NCBI GenBank assembly: GCA_032871835.1
Contig: CM065301.1
Span: forward strand, 9,432,413-9,496,412
Origin: Dipteronia dyeriana
Taxonomy: Eukaryota > Streptophyta > Magnoliopsida > Sapindales > Sapindaceae
Direction: 5' to 3'
Length of the DNA: 64,000 nt
This document shows positions 33,314-45,568 of this stretch, one piece after another (the stretch's first letter is position 1; every line of letters begins with the position of its first letter). The notes beneath the pieces are model-generated. The model ran no database searches, was not told the origin of the DNA, and saw only the letters and a list, made by a program, of their open reading frames with translations. Made by a program: the position numbers and the translations under genes.

Positions 33314-35906
33314 TTATCTAATGGGCTTTAGTCCCATTCCTCTCGATGATGTCTCAACTAGTTCTCTGTTTAACCCTTTAGTTAGCGGATCCGCAATGTT
33401 ATCTTTTGACCTTACATAGTCAATAGTGATAACCCCAGTTGAGATTAGCTGTCTAATGGTATTATGTCTTCGACGTATATGTCTAAGCTTCCCATTATAC
33501 ATACTGCTATGTGCTCTTCCTATTGCTGATTGACTATCACAGTGAATGCAAATCGCCGGCACAGGCTTTGGCCATCTTGGAATATCTTCTAAGAATTGGC
33601 ATAGCCATTCAGCATCCTCTCCACATTTATCTAATGTTATAAACTCAGATTCCATGGTGGATTTGGCTATACATGTTTGTTTGAAAGATTTCCAAGATAC
33701 TGCCGCACCACCCAGTGTGAACACATACCCACTAGTGGATTTTGAATCCTTCATATCAGATATCCAGTTAGCATCAGTGTATCCTTCTAAGACAACTGGA
33801 TATCTGCTATAATGCAGTCTATGATTACGAGTGAATCGTAAGTACTTCAGTACTCTTACTATTCCATTCCAGTGACCGGTTCCTGGATTAGTAGGAGTCC
33901 GTTAGATGTCCTTGAGATTTTCATTCCCAATATTACATCAGCCGGTCCCATATCTTTCATATCAAATCTTGATTTCAACATATCCTTGGTAGATTTGACC
34001 ATTTTATCATCACTACCAACAATGAGCATGTCATCAACGTAAAGGCACACAATGACATAGCCATTTTCCGTGTCCTTGACATAACACATTTGTCACATTC
34101 GTTGATCTTAAATCGGTTTGACATCATAGCATTGTCAAATTTCTCATGCCATTGTTTTGGTGCTTGCTTTAAACCATATAAAGACTTCACCAATTTACAG
34201 ACTTTCTTTCCTTGTCCTGGAGCGGAAAAACCCTCAGGTTGTTCCATGTAAATTTCTTCATCTAAATCTCCATTTAAGAAAGCCGTTTTCACATCCATTT
34301 GATGTACTTCAAGATTTCGCAAAGCTGCGATTGCAAGTATCATTCTAATGGAGGTTATTCTCGTCACAGAAGAATATGTATCAAAGTAGTCTAGGCCTTC
34401 TCGTTGATTGTAACCTTTAATTACAAGTCTGGCCTTATACTTATCAATTGCTCCATCTGCTTTCATCTTTCTTTTGAAAATCCATTTGGATCCTAGCGGT
34501 TTACATCCCGGAGGAAGATCCACTAATTCCCAAGTATGATTTTGAAGGATGGAATCAATTTCGCTCTTGATTGCCTCTTTCCACAAGAGTCCTTCAGAAG
34601 AGCTTACCGCTTCTTTGAAGGTTCGAGGTTCACCTTCCAGCAAATAGGTCATAAAATCTGGACCAAAAGACATTTCCGTCCTTGCTCTTTTGCTACGTCT
34701 AGGTTCATCATCTACTTCATTTCCTTGTTTTTGGTCCTCACAACTATCATCATGTGTTCGTTTTGACGAACTTGCTTCATCATTGGATTTATATGGAAAA
34801 ACATGTTCAAAGAACATCGCGTTTCTAGATTCCATTATCGTGTTTTTGTGTATATCTGATATGTCAGATTTATAGACCAAGAATCGATGAGCACTACTGT
34901 TTTGTGCATATCCAATGAAGATGCAGTCAACAGTTTTAGGACCTATTTTCACCTTCTTAGGTATAGGTACTGCTACTTTGGCAAGACACCCCCACCCCCA
35001 CATTCGTAAGAATTTATAGGAAGACTTTCTTCCTTTCCATAGTTCATTTGGTGTCTTGTCTTCTTTCTTTCGGGGTACCTTGTTTAAAAGGTAATTGCTA
35101 GACAATATAGCGTCACCCCACATATTCTAAGGCAATCCAGAACTTATCAGCATTGCATTCATCATCTCTTTCAAGGTACGATTTTTACGTTCTGCAATAC
35201 CATTTTGCTGACGGGAATATGGTGCAGTAGTTTGATGTATGATTCCGTGTTGAGCACAGAATTCACCAAACGGTGCTACATATTCACCACCTCGGTCACT
35301 TCTCAGTACCTTGATTTTCTTGTTGAGTTGATTCTCAACTTCAGTTTTATAGAGACTAAACTTCTCTATAGCTTCATCCTTGATTTTCAACAAATATACA
35401 TAGCAGTATTTGGTGCTATCATCTATAAATGTGATGAAATATTTGTTGCCACCTCTTGTTTGAACAAATTTTAAATCACATATATCTGTGTGAATTAAAT
35501 CAAGAGATTCAGATTTCCTTTCAATAGTTTGAAATGATGACCTTGTTAGTTTTGCTTCAACGCAAACTTCACACTTATGTTTAGGATCAATATTGAATGT
35601 GGGAATATGATTAAAGTTAATTAATCTACGCAGAGTATCATAATTAACGTGTCATGGTCTACCATGCCATAAATTGGAAGACTCAAGCAAATAAACTGAA
35701 GAATTATCTTTATTGATTGTTCTTTTGACAACAGATACATTGAGCTTAAACAGCCCTTCAGTTACATATCCCCTACCCACATAAGTTCCCTGCTTGGTTA
35801 AAACCACTTTGTCTGATTCAATCACCATCTTGAACCCATGCTGATTGAGCAACGAACCGGAAACCAAGTTCTTGCGTATATCAGGTACATACAGCACATT
35901 GTTCAA
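33314..35906 (-). pseudogene. pol: Copia pol (integrase, reverse transcriptase, RNase H)
   Basis: From right to left: gag-pre-integrase ([23 protein letters not shown] near 35.65 kb, then a stop), integrase core (35393-35127: VLRSDRGGEY, RQQNGIAERKNRT), a stop at 35124-35126, then a 382-codon frame (35123-33975). That frame covers the end of integrase and most of reverse transcriptase (SKWIFKRKMKADG, QMDVKTAFLNGDLDEEIYM, SLYGLKQAP). The catalytic YVDDM is in a different frame (34089-33859), so there is a frameshift near 34.09 kb. RNase H follows (33754-33314: [27 protein letters not shown]). Confidence 0.9.
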
Positions 35907-36404
35907 GCTCAGGTAATGGTGTCCACGGTTCGGTTTCGGTTCGGTTTCGGTTCGGTTTCGGTTTCAAACCGCCGGTTTTGATTCCGTGGAAAGGTCGAAC
36001 CGTAACCGTAACCGTAATAGGACGGTTTGGGCGGTTTCGGAACCGACGGTTTTTGGTTCGGTTTCGGTTTCGGTTTGTGAAACCGAACGGTTCGCTTCGG
36101 TTCGGTTTCGATTCGTTCGGTTTTTTTTTTTACTAAAATTAATATATATATTATTTTATATACATTTTTTTTTCAATTAATTTTTTTCTGAAATGCTGCC
36201 ACGTGTCAGCATTTCATTGGTTTTTTTTTTAAATTTTGAAACCGCCTGTTTAATCGTCGGTTTTTGGTCGGTTTTTAAGATCCCATAACCGTAACCAAAC
36301 CGTCGGGATCCGGTTTCCAACCGGTTTTGTAACCGACGGTTTCGGTTTCGATTACGGTTCGGTTTCGAACGGTTTAACCAAACCGTGGACACCTCTAAGC
36401 TCAG
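35905..36404. mobile_element. hAT-type MITE inside copia 2, with 8 bp target duplication
   Basis: AAGCTCAG at 35905-35912 is repeated at 36397-36404. The 484 bp between has inverted ends containing GGTGTCCACGGTT. Removing the insert plus one duplication restores an uninterrupted copia reading frame, which proves the boundaries. Its interior is packed with GGTTCGGTTTCGG-type runs and their inverse around a short T-rich middle. No coding capacity. It would be moved by a hAT transposase. Confidence 0.9.
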
Positions 36405-37716
36405 GGTTATACCAGAGGTCATCTTGAGAATGACTTGAGCACGTCCCTTCACGTCAGATGTGGCTGAGTTACCCATATACAACTTTTCTTCATTCTTCAT
36501 TTCTTCAAATATATTGAACATCTCCCTGTCATAGCATATATGACGAGTGGCCCCAGTATCCAACCACCACTCTATTGGGTTTGACCCAACAAGGTTTGCT
36601 TCTGTAAACACTGCAGAGAGATTGATCACGGATACATCTCTTGAGATCCCAGCAACCACGTTTGCCTCGTGGTTCTTCTTCTTCTTTGGCAACCTGCACT
36701 CATAAGATTTGTGACCCAGCTTGTCACAGTTGAAGCACTTCCCTTGGAAATTTGGCTTCTTAGAGACTCCTCCCTTAGGACCCAATTTGGATCCTTTCCC
36801 AGGCTTGTTCTTCTTTGGTTTAGAACTTTGCCCATGCTTAACCACATTGATCTTCGCTTCAGACGTATTGACATCTTTCTTGTTATACTTCATGTGGTCT
36901 TCCTGAATACGAAGCTTGAGAATTAGATCATCGATCTTCATCTCCTTTCGCTTGTGTTTGAGATAGTTTTTGAACTCTTTCCATGAAGGAGGAAGCTTCT
37001 CAATGATTGCAGCCACTTGGAAAGTTTCACTCAGGGTCATCCCTTCGGCATGTATCTCATGCAGAATCACCTGTAGCTCTTGGACTTGACTCATAACTGT
37101 CTTGGAATCCCCCATCTTGTAATCAAGAAACCGACCGACAATAAACTTCTTGGAACCAGCGTCCTCAGTTTTGTATTTGCGGTCTAATGATTCCTACAGT
37201 TCTTTGATTGTTTTCTTTGAAGAATAAACGCTATATAGCGAATCTGACAGCCCGTTCAGTATGTAATTACGGCACAGGAAATCCGAGTGATTCCATGCAT
37301 CAATTGCATTCCATACCTAAACATCTCGCTCTTCACCATTATTAGGTTTAGGAGCATCTTCAGTCAAGAATCCGCCAAGGTTCAGTGTGGTCAGATAAAA
37401 CAGCATCTTTTGCTGCCATCGTTTAAAATTCGGTCCACTGAACTTATCAGGCTTCTCCATATGATTCATCGGCAAAGGTACCGAATTCATATAGGGATTT
37501 TCCATGGGAACATTCCCTTGACTCATATACTGGCTCATCACCGGACCAGACATGTTTCTCACGAAGGAGTTGATGACCGGAGTCGTTGTAGCCATCAGTA
37601 GGTACTACTACTGGTACCTGGCCCACAAGCACAGAGTTCACAACTGAAGTATCTAATCCCATACTTGGATTAACTTCTAGTGGAACACTGGAGTTCACAT
37701 TCGATTTGTTTGCCAT
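36405..37716 (-). pseudogene. gag: Copia gag and protease start
   Basis: ATG at 37716 (MANKSNVNSS). A frame change occurs near 37600, and TAG stops lie near 37318 and 37198. The frame is then open from 37115 to the MITE. It shows a UBN2-type gag domain ([18 protein letters not shown]), a basic linker, a zinc knuckle [14 protein letters not shown] (exact C-x2-C-x4-H-x4-C) and the protease site [14 protein letters not shown]. The reading is cut at 36397 by the MITE and resumes beyond it at 35906. Confidence 0.9.
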
Positions 37717-37833
37717 AATATCTGAAACAAAACAGAATCGTTTTAGTATCACAGAAATAAAAGCAAAGATATCAGTTGATATCAAATCAGATTTCACGAT
37801 GAAAATCAGAATCAGTGTCTGATATTGCAGACC

Positions 37834-40187
37834 CGATAACACAATTGATTTCGAAACCAGTGTCTAATAATAGACCCAATAGACCCAATTTCCACAGATT
37901 AATATATATCTTCCAAATTGAATCAGTGTTCCAGAGGAACCCGATTACCACTATTTTCCAAATCTGTTACGATCTGAACCAGAAATCTGATACCAGAAAG
38001 TTTGAATAAGCAAACGTTGTTTGAAATAATTTGAAATTAAAACAGAAAAGAAAAACGGAAAATTGTCTTAAGATTGTAAAACGTATTTTGCAAACAAATC
38101 TGACTGGTATCAATGAAAACAGAAAGTAACGTTGAAAAAAGAGTTTGATCGGAGGCCCGTGTTTCACACGGTGTCCTTAAGACAATTTCACCGGACAACA
38201 CCGTATGTGTATTAGGTGATTGTCTCCCAGGATACAACGGTTCAACAGTGGTAAGCCTAAGCACTATCCACTATCAGCGAACTCAAACCGAGTTTTGAAC
38301 TTACCAAGAAACAGAGATAGGAAACGAATTCGGCTGCTCAAAAGAAACTTGAATTATTTTTGTGTGTATTGAACAGAATATGAGTGGGATTAAACTAGAT
38401 AATATTCTCCAAAGAAATTTATTTCTAATTAAAACTCGATTCTGATTTCTTATTGATTAAGTAAGAAATCAGAATCCAACCAATTAAAGCTTTCCTTATT
38501 CATCACAATCAAAACGTTGACTTTGGGGAAGTGGCAAAAGATCAACTGTACTCTCACGGTCCAATCGGAGCGGGATTCGTGTCCGCAAGTCGCGCCCACA
38601 CACGAGTCGTGCATTCGAAGGTTCGGGGTCCATGATTTGCACCCCCCGATAACACAATTGATTTCGAAACCAGTGTCTAATAATAGACCCAATAGACCCA
38701 ATTTCCACAAATTAATATTTATCTTCCAAATTGAATCAGTGTTCCAGAGGAACCCGATTACCACTATTTTCCAAATCTGTTACGATCTGAACGGGAAATC
38801 TGATACCATAAAGTTTGAATAAGCAAACGTTGTTTGAAATAATTTGAAATTAAAACAGAAAAGAAAAACGGAAAATTGTCTTAAGATTGTAAAACGTATT
38901 TTGCAATCAAACCTGACTGGTATCAATGAAAACAGAAAGTAACGTTGAAAAAAGAGTTTGATCCGAGGCCCGTGTTTCACACGGTGTCCTTAAGACAATT
39001 TCGCCGGAACAGTGGTAAGCCTAAGCACTATCCACTATCAGCGAACTCAAACCGAGTTTTGAACTTACCAAGAAACAGAGATAAGAAACGAATTCGGCTG
39101 CTCAAAAGAAACTTGAATTATTTTTCTGTGTATATTGAACAGAATATGAGTGGGATTAAACTAGATAATATTCTCCAAAGAAATTTATTTCTAATTAAAA
39201 CTCGATTCTGATTTCTTATTGATTAAGTAAGAAATCAGAATCCAAACAATTAAAGCTTTCCTTATTCATCACAATCAAAACGTTGACTTTGGGGAAGTGG
39301 CAAAAGATCAACTGTACTCTCACGGTCCAATCGGAGCGGGATTCGTGTCCGCAAGTCGCGCCCTCACACGAGTCGTGCATTCGAAGGTTCGGGGTCCATG
39401 ATTTGCACCCCCCGATAACACAATTGATTTCGAAACCAGTGTCTAATAATAGACCCAATAGACCCAATTTCCACAGATTAATATTTATCTTCCAAATTGA
39501 ATCAGTGTTCCGGAGGAACCCGATTACCACTATTTTCCAAATCTGTTACGATCTGAACGGGAAATCTGATACCATAAAGTTTGAATAAGCAAACGTTGTT
39601 TGAAATAATTTGAAATTAAAACAGAAAAGAAAAACGGAAAATTGTCTTAAGATTGTAAAACGTATTTTGCAAACAAACCTGACTGGTATCAATGAAAACA
39701 GAAAGTAACGTTGGAAAAAGAGTTTGATCCGAGACCCGTGTTTCACACGGTGTCCTTAAGACAATTTCGCCGGACAACACCGTATGTGTATTAGGTGATT
39801 GTCTCCCAGGATACAACGGTTCAACAGTGGTAGGCCTAAGCACTATCCACTATCAGCGAACTCAAACCGAGTTTTGAACTTACCAAGAAACAGAGATAAG
39901 AAACGAATTCGGCTGCTCAAAAGAAACTTGAATTATTTTTCTGTGTATATTGAACAGAATATGAGTGGGATTAAACTAGATAATATTCTCCAAAGAGATT
40001 TATTTCTAATTAAAACTCGATTCTGATTTCTTATTGATTAAGTAAGAAATCAGAATCCAAACAATTAAAGCTTTCCTTATTCATCACAATCAAAACGTTG
40101 ACTTTGGGGAAGTGGCAAAAGGTCAACTGTACTCTCACGGTCCAATCGGAGCGGGATTCGTATCCGCAAGTCGCGCCCACACACGAG
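37834..40187 (-). repeat. Three tandem LTR-plus-leader units
   Basis: Starting points of the repeated CGATAACACAATTG motif are 37834, 38647 and 39413, giving units of 813 bp, 766 bp and a last one of ~775 bp. Each contains the leader with its primer site and most of an LTR, ending at a C-run (TTGCACCCCCC) that joins directly to the next leader. Unit 2 lacks 47 bp near 39009. The units are nearly identical, so amplification is recent. Confidence 0.9.
37987..37996 (-). other. Copia 2 primer-binding-site-like sequence
   Basis: The minus strand reads TGGTATCAGA, the usual start of the copia initiator-tRNA-Met site. It is repeated in the other leader units near 38800 and 39566. It lies about 78 bp from the LTR end as I placed it. 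That is unusually far, so either the LTR limit is slightly wrong or the leader has expanded. Confidence 0.55.
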
Positions 40188-40199
40188 TCGCGAGCCCAC

Positions 40200-40745
40200 A
40201 ATCGGACAAATTAAACTAGTATTACTTTGTGGTTGGTGGTTAAATTGTAACATTCCAAAACCTAAATAAAGCAAAACATAATCATGTTAATCCACAGTAA
40301 TACAAGATGACAAAGCAAGTAATACCGGGTGATTGGTTGTTAAATTGTAACATTTCAAAACCTAAATAAAGCAAAACATCGTCACGTGAAGTTTACTACC
40401 TATAAGTGGTTAAACAATTGTCACGTTCCATATTTAAATCAATAAGGCTATGCAACCTAGATAAAGTGTTATGTGATTGTCCTTATCTTATGACTTATCA
40501 TATCATCCACCATTGCATCCCATGATTTACATGTGGATGATAAATCACGTAGAATGATTTTGGAGTTAATTTTTTCGGTTATAAACAAAACATATTCACA
40601 TGAACATCAAAACATTTGTTAAAGATTTGGGTTGTTAAAGTTCTAATTTTTTTATAAAAAAAAATAGTAAATAGATATCTTCATGTGTTCAGAAAATTTA
40701 TGAAATAGATGGTGGTAGTACTGAATTCAAAATAAAATAATTTGA
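40200..40745. repeat. Dispersed repeat related to 27190-27638, with an internal duplication
   Basis: Collinear blocks with the 27.2 kb copy (TAAATTGTAACATTCCAAAACC and later blocks). Here the first block occurs twice, at about 40222-40280 and 40318-40385. No gene. It abuts the truncated end of copia 2. Confidence 0.5.
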
Positions 40746-41033
40746 AATTTATGCGAATATACTTTAAATATACTTTTTCATTGTTTTTAATTCGAACTTG
40801 TGTGTTAGTATCATACTATTGGAGCATGTACAGTTGAAGTGGAACCTTTATTTAACTTGTAAACACTCATAATGTTCTTAATTATCAATTAGAGTCTTCA
40901 CAGAGACCAAGAATATAAATATTCTAAAATTCCCTTTCTATCCGATATATTAATTGAAAATCTAGACTAGAGTATTCTGATAAAATCATTACGTATGTAC
41001 ATGTCACAAACACAAAATTTATTCTAGAATGGA

Positions 41034-41087
<54 letters not shown>

Positions 41088-42429
41088 CTAAATCTATCCA
41101 CCTTCTCAGCATTCAATTATAGCTTGCAGCCTAGCAAGCACCACATGTTAATGAATAATGAGAAAGTGAGAAACAGCAATGGAATCAGAACCACAATGAC
41201 AGGACAATAGCTCGAAAAGTAAAATAGGATGGATTTGATTTGATACTTCCAGAAGATGTTAGCGATCAATCTACATATTATGCTACTTGTAATTAAACAA
41301 GCATATGTGTGATGCTAATAATATACTACTAATTAAGATAGTACAAGGACATGTGCATATGTAAGTGTAATATACAATGTATGTGGAGACTGCAGTGCAT
41401 AATTTTCTTTTCTTTTTTTTTTAGCAAAATAAAAAAATTAAAATGATATTTGTTAATCTTTTTTGGTGTTGTCGGTAAACTATAATTATTCATGTTGTAG
41501 TTATATTCTTCAAATAATTTGTGAAATTTCTTAGATTTATTATTTGATACCATACCATGCATTTTACAAATTACAATTAAGAGAGTTGAAAAAAATTAGC
41601 CTACTTGATACATAGTATAATATATACATAATATTATTTCAAAATCTTACAAAGATTATTGAGTGACTTTGCCGTACATGTACAGATCAAATTGATATTT
41701 CTCAATATTTTCTTAATCTAGTGATATTTAAGCATAAAAACTTATATAGTGAAAATTTGATCATTTTTTTCTTTTTCATTCAAACAAATGTCACTTTACT
41801 CTAAAATAATAATAATAATAATAATAATAAAAATAAAAATAAAAGACTGGGAGATCGAGGATCCCAGCTCTCAAAGTGATCAATTAATTAAACTTAATTA
41901 GCCAAATCCAATATCCAAACTAAATTGACCAAGGTACAGGAATATTTTTGCAGAATAATGATATATTCTATCTCAAAATGTATATTAATTCAAATTTGAG
42001 TAGAAAAGCTTAACCGAGAAATAATGACAAATTCTAAATGATTAAGAAAGCTTACAACTGTGTGCAGTCATCGTAGCCTAGTAGACTACTGTAATAGTTT
42101 AGCCTACCGGCCGTACCGAGTATACATATCTGCAAGAAACAATATTAAATATATTAAATGGATAGACACCTCATCAGTGCCAAAATCATTAATAAATCAT
42201 TAAATTGTTTCGTTCATGTATATATACGTTATACGTACTCATCTTGTATTTTTTTCGAACATGCATGTTAATCTGGTCTGCTAGCTGATTCCAATTTGCT
42301 TCATTCGATTTGACAAAATCTAGAACTATTCCACAAGAGGATTTAAAAAATATTAAATTTCCAGAGAAGAGCCTATACATATATTGATATATATAATATC
42401 TAATAATGATCTTGTTGGAGCTCCTGCTC
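40746..42429. other. AT-rich non-coding stretch with microsatellites
   Basis: Contains a (TA)n run at 41036-41083 and an (AAT)n run at about 41805-41830. No supported coding frame, RNA gene or paired terminal repeat. Confidence 0.5.
41036..41083. repeat. (TA)n microsatellite
   Basis: Uninterrupted TA dinucleotides for about 48 bp. Confidence 0.95.
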
Positions 42430-42457
42430 ATATATATATATATATATATATATATAA
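42430..42457. repeat. (TA)n microsatellite
   Basis: About 14 TA units, just left of the possible minus-strand transcript region. Confidence 0.95.
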
Positions 42458-42639
42458 GTAGAGGTTCTCCTAGACTCCTAGGTTTTCTCTTCTGTGCGTG
42501 GAAGACTCAAGACCGGAAGAAACATAGATCTAAATTTTTAACTCAACTCTTGAAAGTAGAAAATTAAGTAGAAAATCCAAAAGTCATTGATTAATCAACG
42601 CACTTCTCTATTTATTTGTCTGAGTGTGAGAGAGAGAGA

Positions 42640-43300
42640 GTCTTTACCTTGAGATCGAAGCCCTAGACTATTTATGCGATGAGGTCGATCGGTTCAAAGA
42701 ATTCTTGAAAAAACCCTTCTGGTTATCCCACACACAGACGACAGACCTAAAAACAAAACAAAACTAAAAAAAAAGAAATATATATAGCTTTCAATAATTC
42801 AGTATACCATTTAAACAGACACAATCACACATACTATCTCCACAAATTAAACAAACACAGAAAAATGAAATATTTAGAGATGTAAAGTACCGTTAATTTC
42901 TACCAGGGTATCTATCGATGTATGAAGAAACAGAAAAGAGATAGTACGTGTGAGCTTGAAAGAGACTCAAATAACCAAAATGGCATTCACCTGCACCTAC
43001 ACCTGCACCTTCTTGTCAAACAGCTAGTTAATTAACCTCCACAACTCATCTCATATAAACAAGAGTTGGATCTGCTAAATCTTGTTAGGCTAGCTTTTGA
43101 AGACTAGTAGTAACATAAGGAGGTGCAGGTGCAAATGCAGACAAAGGCTGCATCTTAGAAGATCCACGTTTAGCAGCTGCCTGCACTCCCTCAACATTGC
43201 TTTGCAGCTGGGGCTGGCTATTCTCTGAGAACAATTCCCAAGTGCAAGGAAAAGAAATGTTATAATATTTGTGGTTCACAAGTATGTGAAGATTAATAAT
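42640..43300 (-). other. Possible minus-strand transcript with a 64-codon ORF
   Basis: A minus-strand ATG frame at 43279-43085 encodes 64 residues ending APAPPYVTTSLQKLA. It has no family I recognise. Downstream on the same strand a TTTTGTTTTTAG acceptor (near 42744) and a CTCAAG/GTAAAG donor (near 42648) bracket a ~95 bp exon-like block. An alternative acceptor TTGTTCTCAG lies inside the ORF near 43226. The sequence is less AT-rich than its surroundings and shows no similarity to other parts of the window. It could be a small-peptide gene, part of a larger gene, a non-coding RNA or chance. Confidence 0.25.
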
Positions 43301-43589
43301 ACCAACAGAGAGAATTTAAAGATATCAGACTATCAGAGGGAGGCAGGTGGCTGAGCGTGTGAGTAGAGACAGAGAATTAGACAAAGACATACTGGTCAAA
43401 AAATCTAATGAATATGTTTATAAAATAAATATTTCTAATAGATAAGGATTTGAAAGCTACCTCCATTATAATGACCAGTGTATAAAAAGAAGAAAGAAGC
43501 TAGCTACGATTATAATTTATAAATATTATATTACATGTCCCTCTGTTTGTCTTTGAAGAAGGTGATCATGAAACCAGTTGTTGTCAGGA

Positions 43590-43655
43590 CACGTGATGTA
43601 AACACCCCCAAGCACGTGGGATACGATGTTTCCACCAATTCTGGAGTGCCACGTC
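43590..43655. promoter_or_regulatory. Cluster of G-box / ACGT-core motifs
   Basis: CACGTG occurs at 43590-43595 and 43613-43618, and CCACGTCT follows at about 43649. Three ACGT cores within 65 bp is typical of bZIP/bHLH-bound plant promoters. TATAAAAAG (near 43481) and GATAAAAAGG (near 43711) lie either side, both reading plus, so the direction of any promoter is unclear. Confidence 0.35.
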
Positions 43656-43699
43656 TGATGAATCCATGTGGAACCCGCGTGGCCGGCCTGGCTACTAAT

Positions 43700-44539
43700 T
43701 AAATATTGGATAAAAAGGGAACTGATCTGAACTGTATTTGATTGATTCTTCCAGATTTATTCCCAATCACTCGTAGAGGAACACGGAAGCTAGTCTGTCA
43801 CTGGGTCCTCTCCATCCTCCACTTCTCTTTAATTTTCCATGAGAACAGCTTCGGTGCATTTCCATGTACAACAGCTCCTAGATATACACCATTCATATGT
43901 TATTGTTCTATCTGCAAGAGGAGCATTTCACCAATCGGGTGAGGGTTTGACCGGAAATGTGGCGACATCAACACTATAAGTATGATCTGTGATGCTTCTC
44001 TCATACAGGATAGATTCTCTGAAATTTTATATGCAATGATGAGACTCGAGTCCACATGACCACATCACACGAGTGAAATGGAAGTATATGTCCAACCATT
44101 TTGCTTGTGGGACATGAAGCTATTGTTAGCTTGTGTTATTTAACAGATTTTTTTTTACATTGTTTTTGGTTGTGTTAAAGGCCATAAATTAAGATTGGAA
44201 TATTGTAGTTTTATTTTTGTATGATAGTGTCTTTTTCTCCGAAACTAGACCGACAAAAGAGAAAAAAAAAAAGCCTTTGAAGAGACTACACAGTCACACG
44301 GTTAAAGGGTACAGAGTCAAGAAAAAAAAGGTTAAAGGGTAGGCAGAAACAATAATAAAATAGAGAGAGACACACGGTCTCCAAAAAACAAAAAATAACA
44401 ATTAATAAAAACGAAAACAAAAAGACTCTCAATTCATACAATTATTATCGATCAAAAAAGAGCAAAAATCCATAGTAGACCACCACAAAGTATCACCCAA
44501 ATCCACCACTTGATTACCTCCCTAAAATACGAGAAACTT
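43700..44539. other. Non-coding stretch
   Basis: No supported gene. One open frame (from 43742) lacks an ATG and any recognisable motif. Short A-rich runs dominate from 44.2 kb. Confidence 0.45.
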
Positions 44540-44930
44540 TAAGATCTATATAAGAGTAATTTGATAAAGGTCTGTTGAGCGTACTGAAAACACAAAAGAA
44601 TTTGATCGGATATATCTTAACGAAGTGAGAAAATATGATAAACTTAAAAATTCATATAAGAATAATTTAAAAAAGAGAGTACGTCAAATCCGTCAAAAAC
44701 ATAAAAAATATGATCAGATATATCTTTATGTAGTAAGAAAATATTTATTAGTTTTTTTAATTTTTGTCTTTGTAAGAGTTCATAAAAGGAAGCACTAATT
44801 TCTTGTAAAACACAAGGAATATGATCAGATATGTCTTTAAGTAGTAAAAAAATATTTATTAGCTTTTTAATTTTTGTCTCCGTAAAAGTTCATAAAAAAG
44901 GAAGCACTAATTTCTTGTAAAACTGCTTTT
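44540..44930. repeat. ~110 bp tandem repeat, three diverged copies
   Basis: Landmark TTTGATCGGATATATCTT / ATGATCAGATAT(A/G)TCTTT occurs at 44603, 44711 and 44822, with periods of 108 and 111 bp. The last two copies also share the TTCATAAAA..GGAAGCACTAATTTC segment. No coding content. Confidence 0.7.
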
Positions 44931-45568
44931 GCAATGAAACATCATAACTCTTAAGTCATAATTGTTATTATATATTTTAAATTATTTTAAAAATATATAT
45001 AATATAATATAACAGTCCAATAAAAGAATCATTGAGATTAAAAGTATATTAATTCATTAAATAAATTAAATTATCAAATTGGATTGTATATACTTATACG
45101 ATAATTTTTTGTAGAAAAATAACATTTTCCATATAAATTTTCTATTCAACACCTCTTATTGTTTCACAAAAGAAAAGAAAAAAAGATATCCTTTTATTTT
45201 CTTATTTTACAAATACAAATTAAATAAAAAAAAATTATAACCTATTAAAAAATCATAAAAAGCTCTCTCTCTCCCTCTCTCCTTTGTAACTTTCAAATAG
45301 TAGTAATGAAAATATATATATATATCTCCTATATAACAGTGTAGAGCCGGGTCAAATTATCATGTTTCTCTTCCTCCCTTTTTTCGTAGTTCTTCGATTA
45401 TACTACATTTTTTATGTCAAATTTATCGAAATAAAATTGATATACTAGATATCTGTCATCAGAGCCGACGCACCTCCTGCATCAGCCTAGGGCCGACCCT
45501 AGAAAACTGTTATTAATTTTAGTTTAGAAAAATCCAAAAGTTATTTTTTTAAAACTGAATCCAATATT
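44931..45568. other. AT-rich non-coding stretch
   Basis: No gene or paired repeat found. It ends at the 11 bp target duplication of the next element. Confidence 0.5.

Larger units (their letters stand above)
31759..40187 (-). mobile_element. Ty1/copia retrotransposon 2 (minus strand) with triplicated 5' end
   Basis: The minus strand reads: three truncated LTR-leader units (40187 down to 37834), gag (from 37716), protease, integrase, reverse transcriptase, RNase H (to 33314), purine tract (32722-32733), and a full 3' LTR (32721 to about 31759). Domain order is that of copia. The coding region has several stops, at least two frameshifts and a MITE insertion. The outer part of every 5' LTR unit is missing, so the right boundary with 40187 is a breakpoint, not a true end. 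Confidence 0.85.

Noticed and set aside
38037..40026. Several repeated ~65-105-codon frames on both strands
   Set aside because: Identical frames recur because the LTR-leader unit is triplicated; LTR sequence is not expected to code here.
40924..41112. Minus-strand frame with an Ile-Tyr run
   Set aside because: Produced by the (TA)n microsatellite at 41036-41083.
43742..43942. 66-codon plus-strand frame after the G-box cluster
   Set aside because: No ATG start and no family resemblance; kept only as part of the description of the region.
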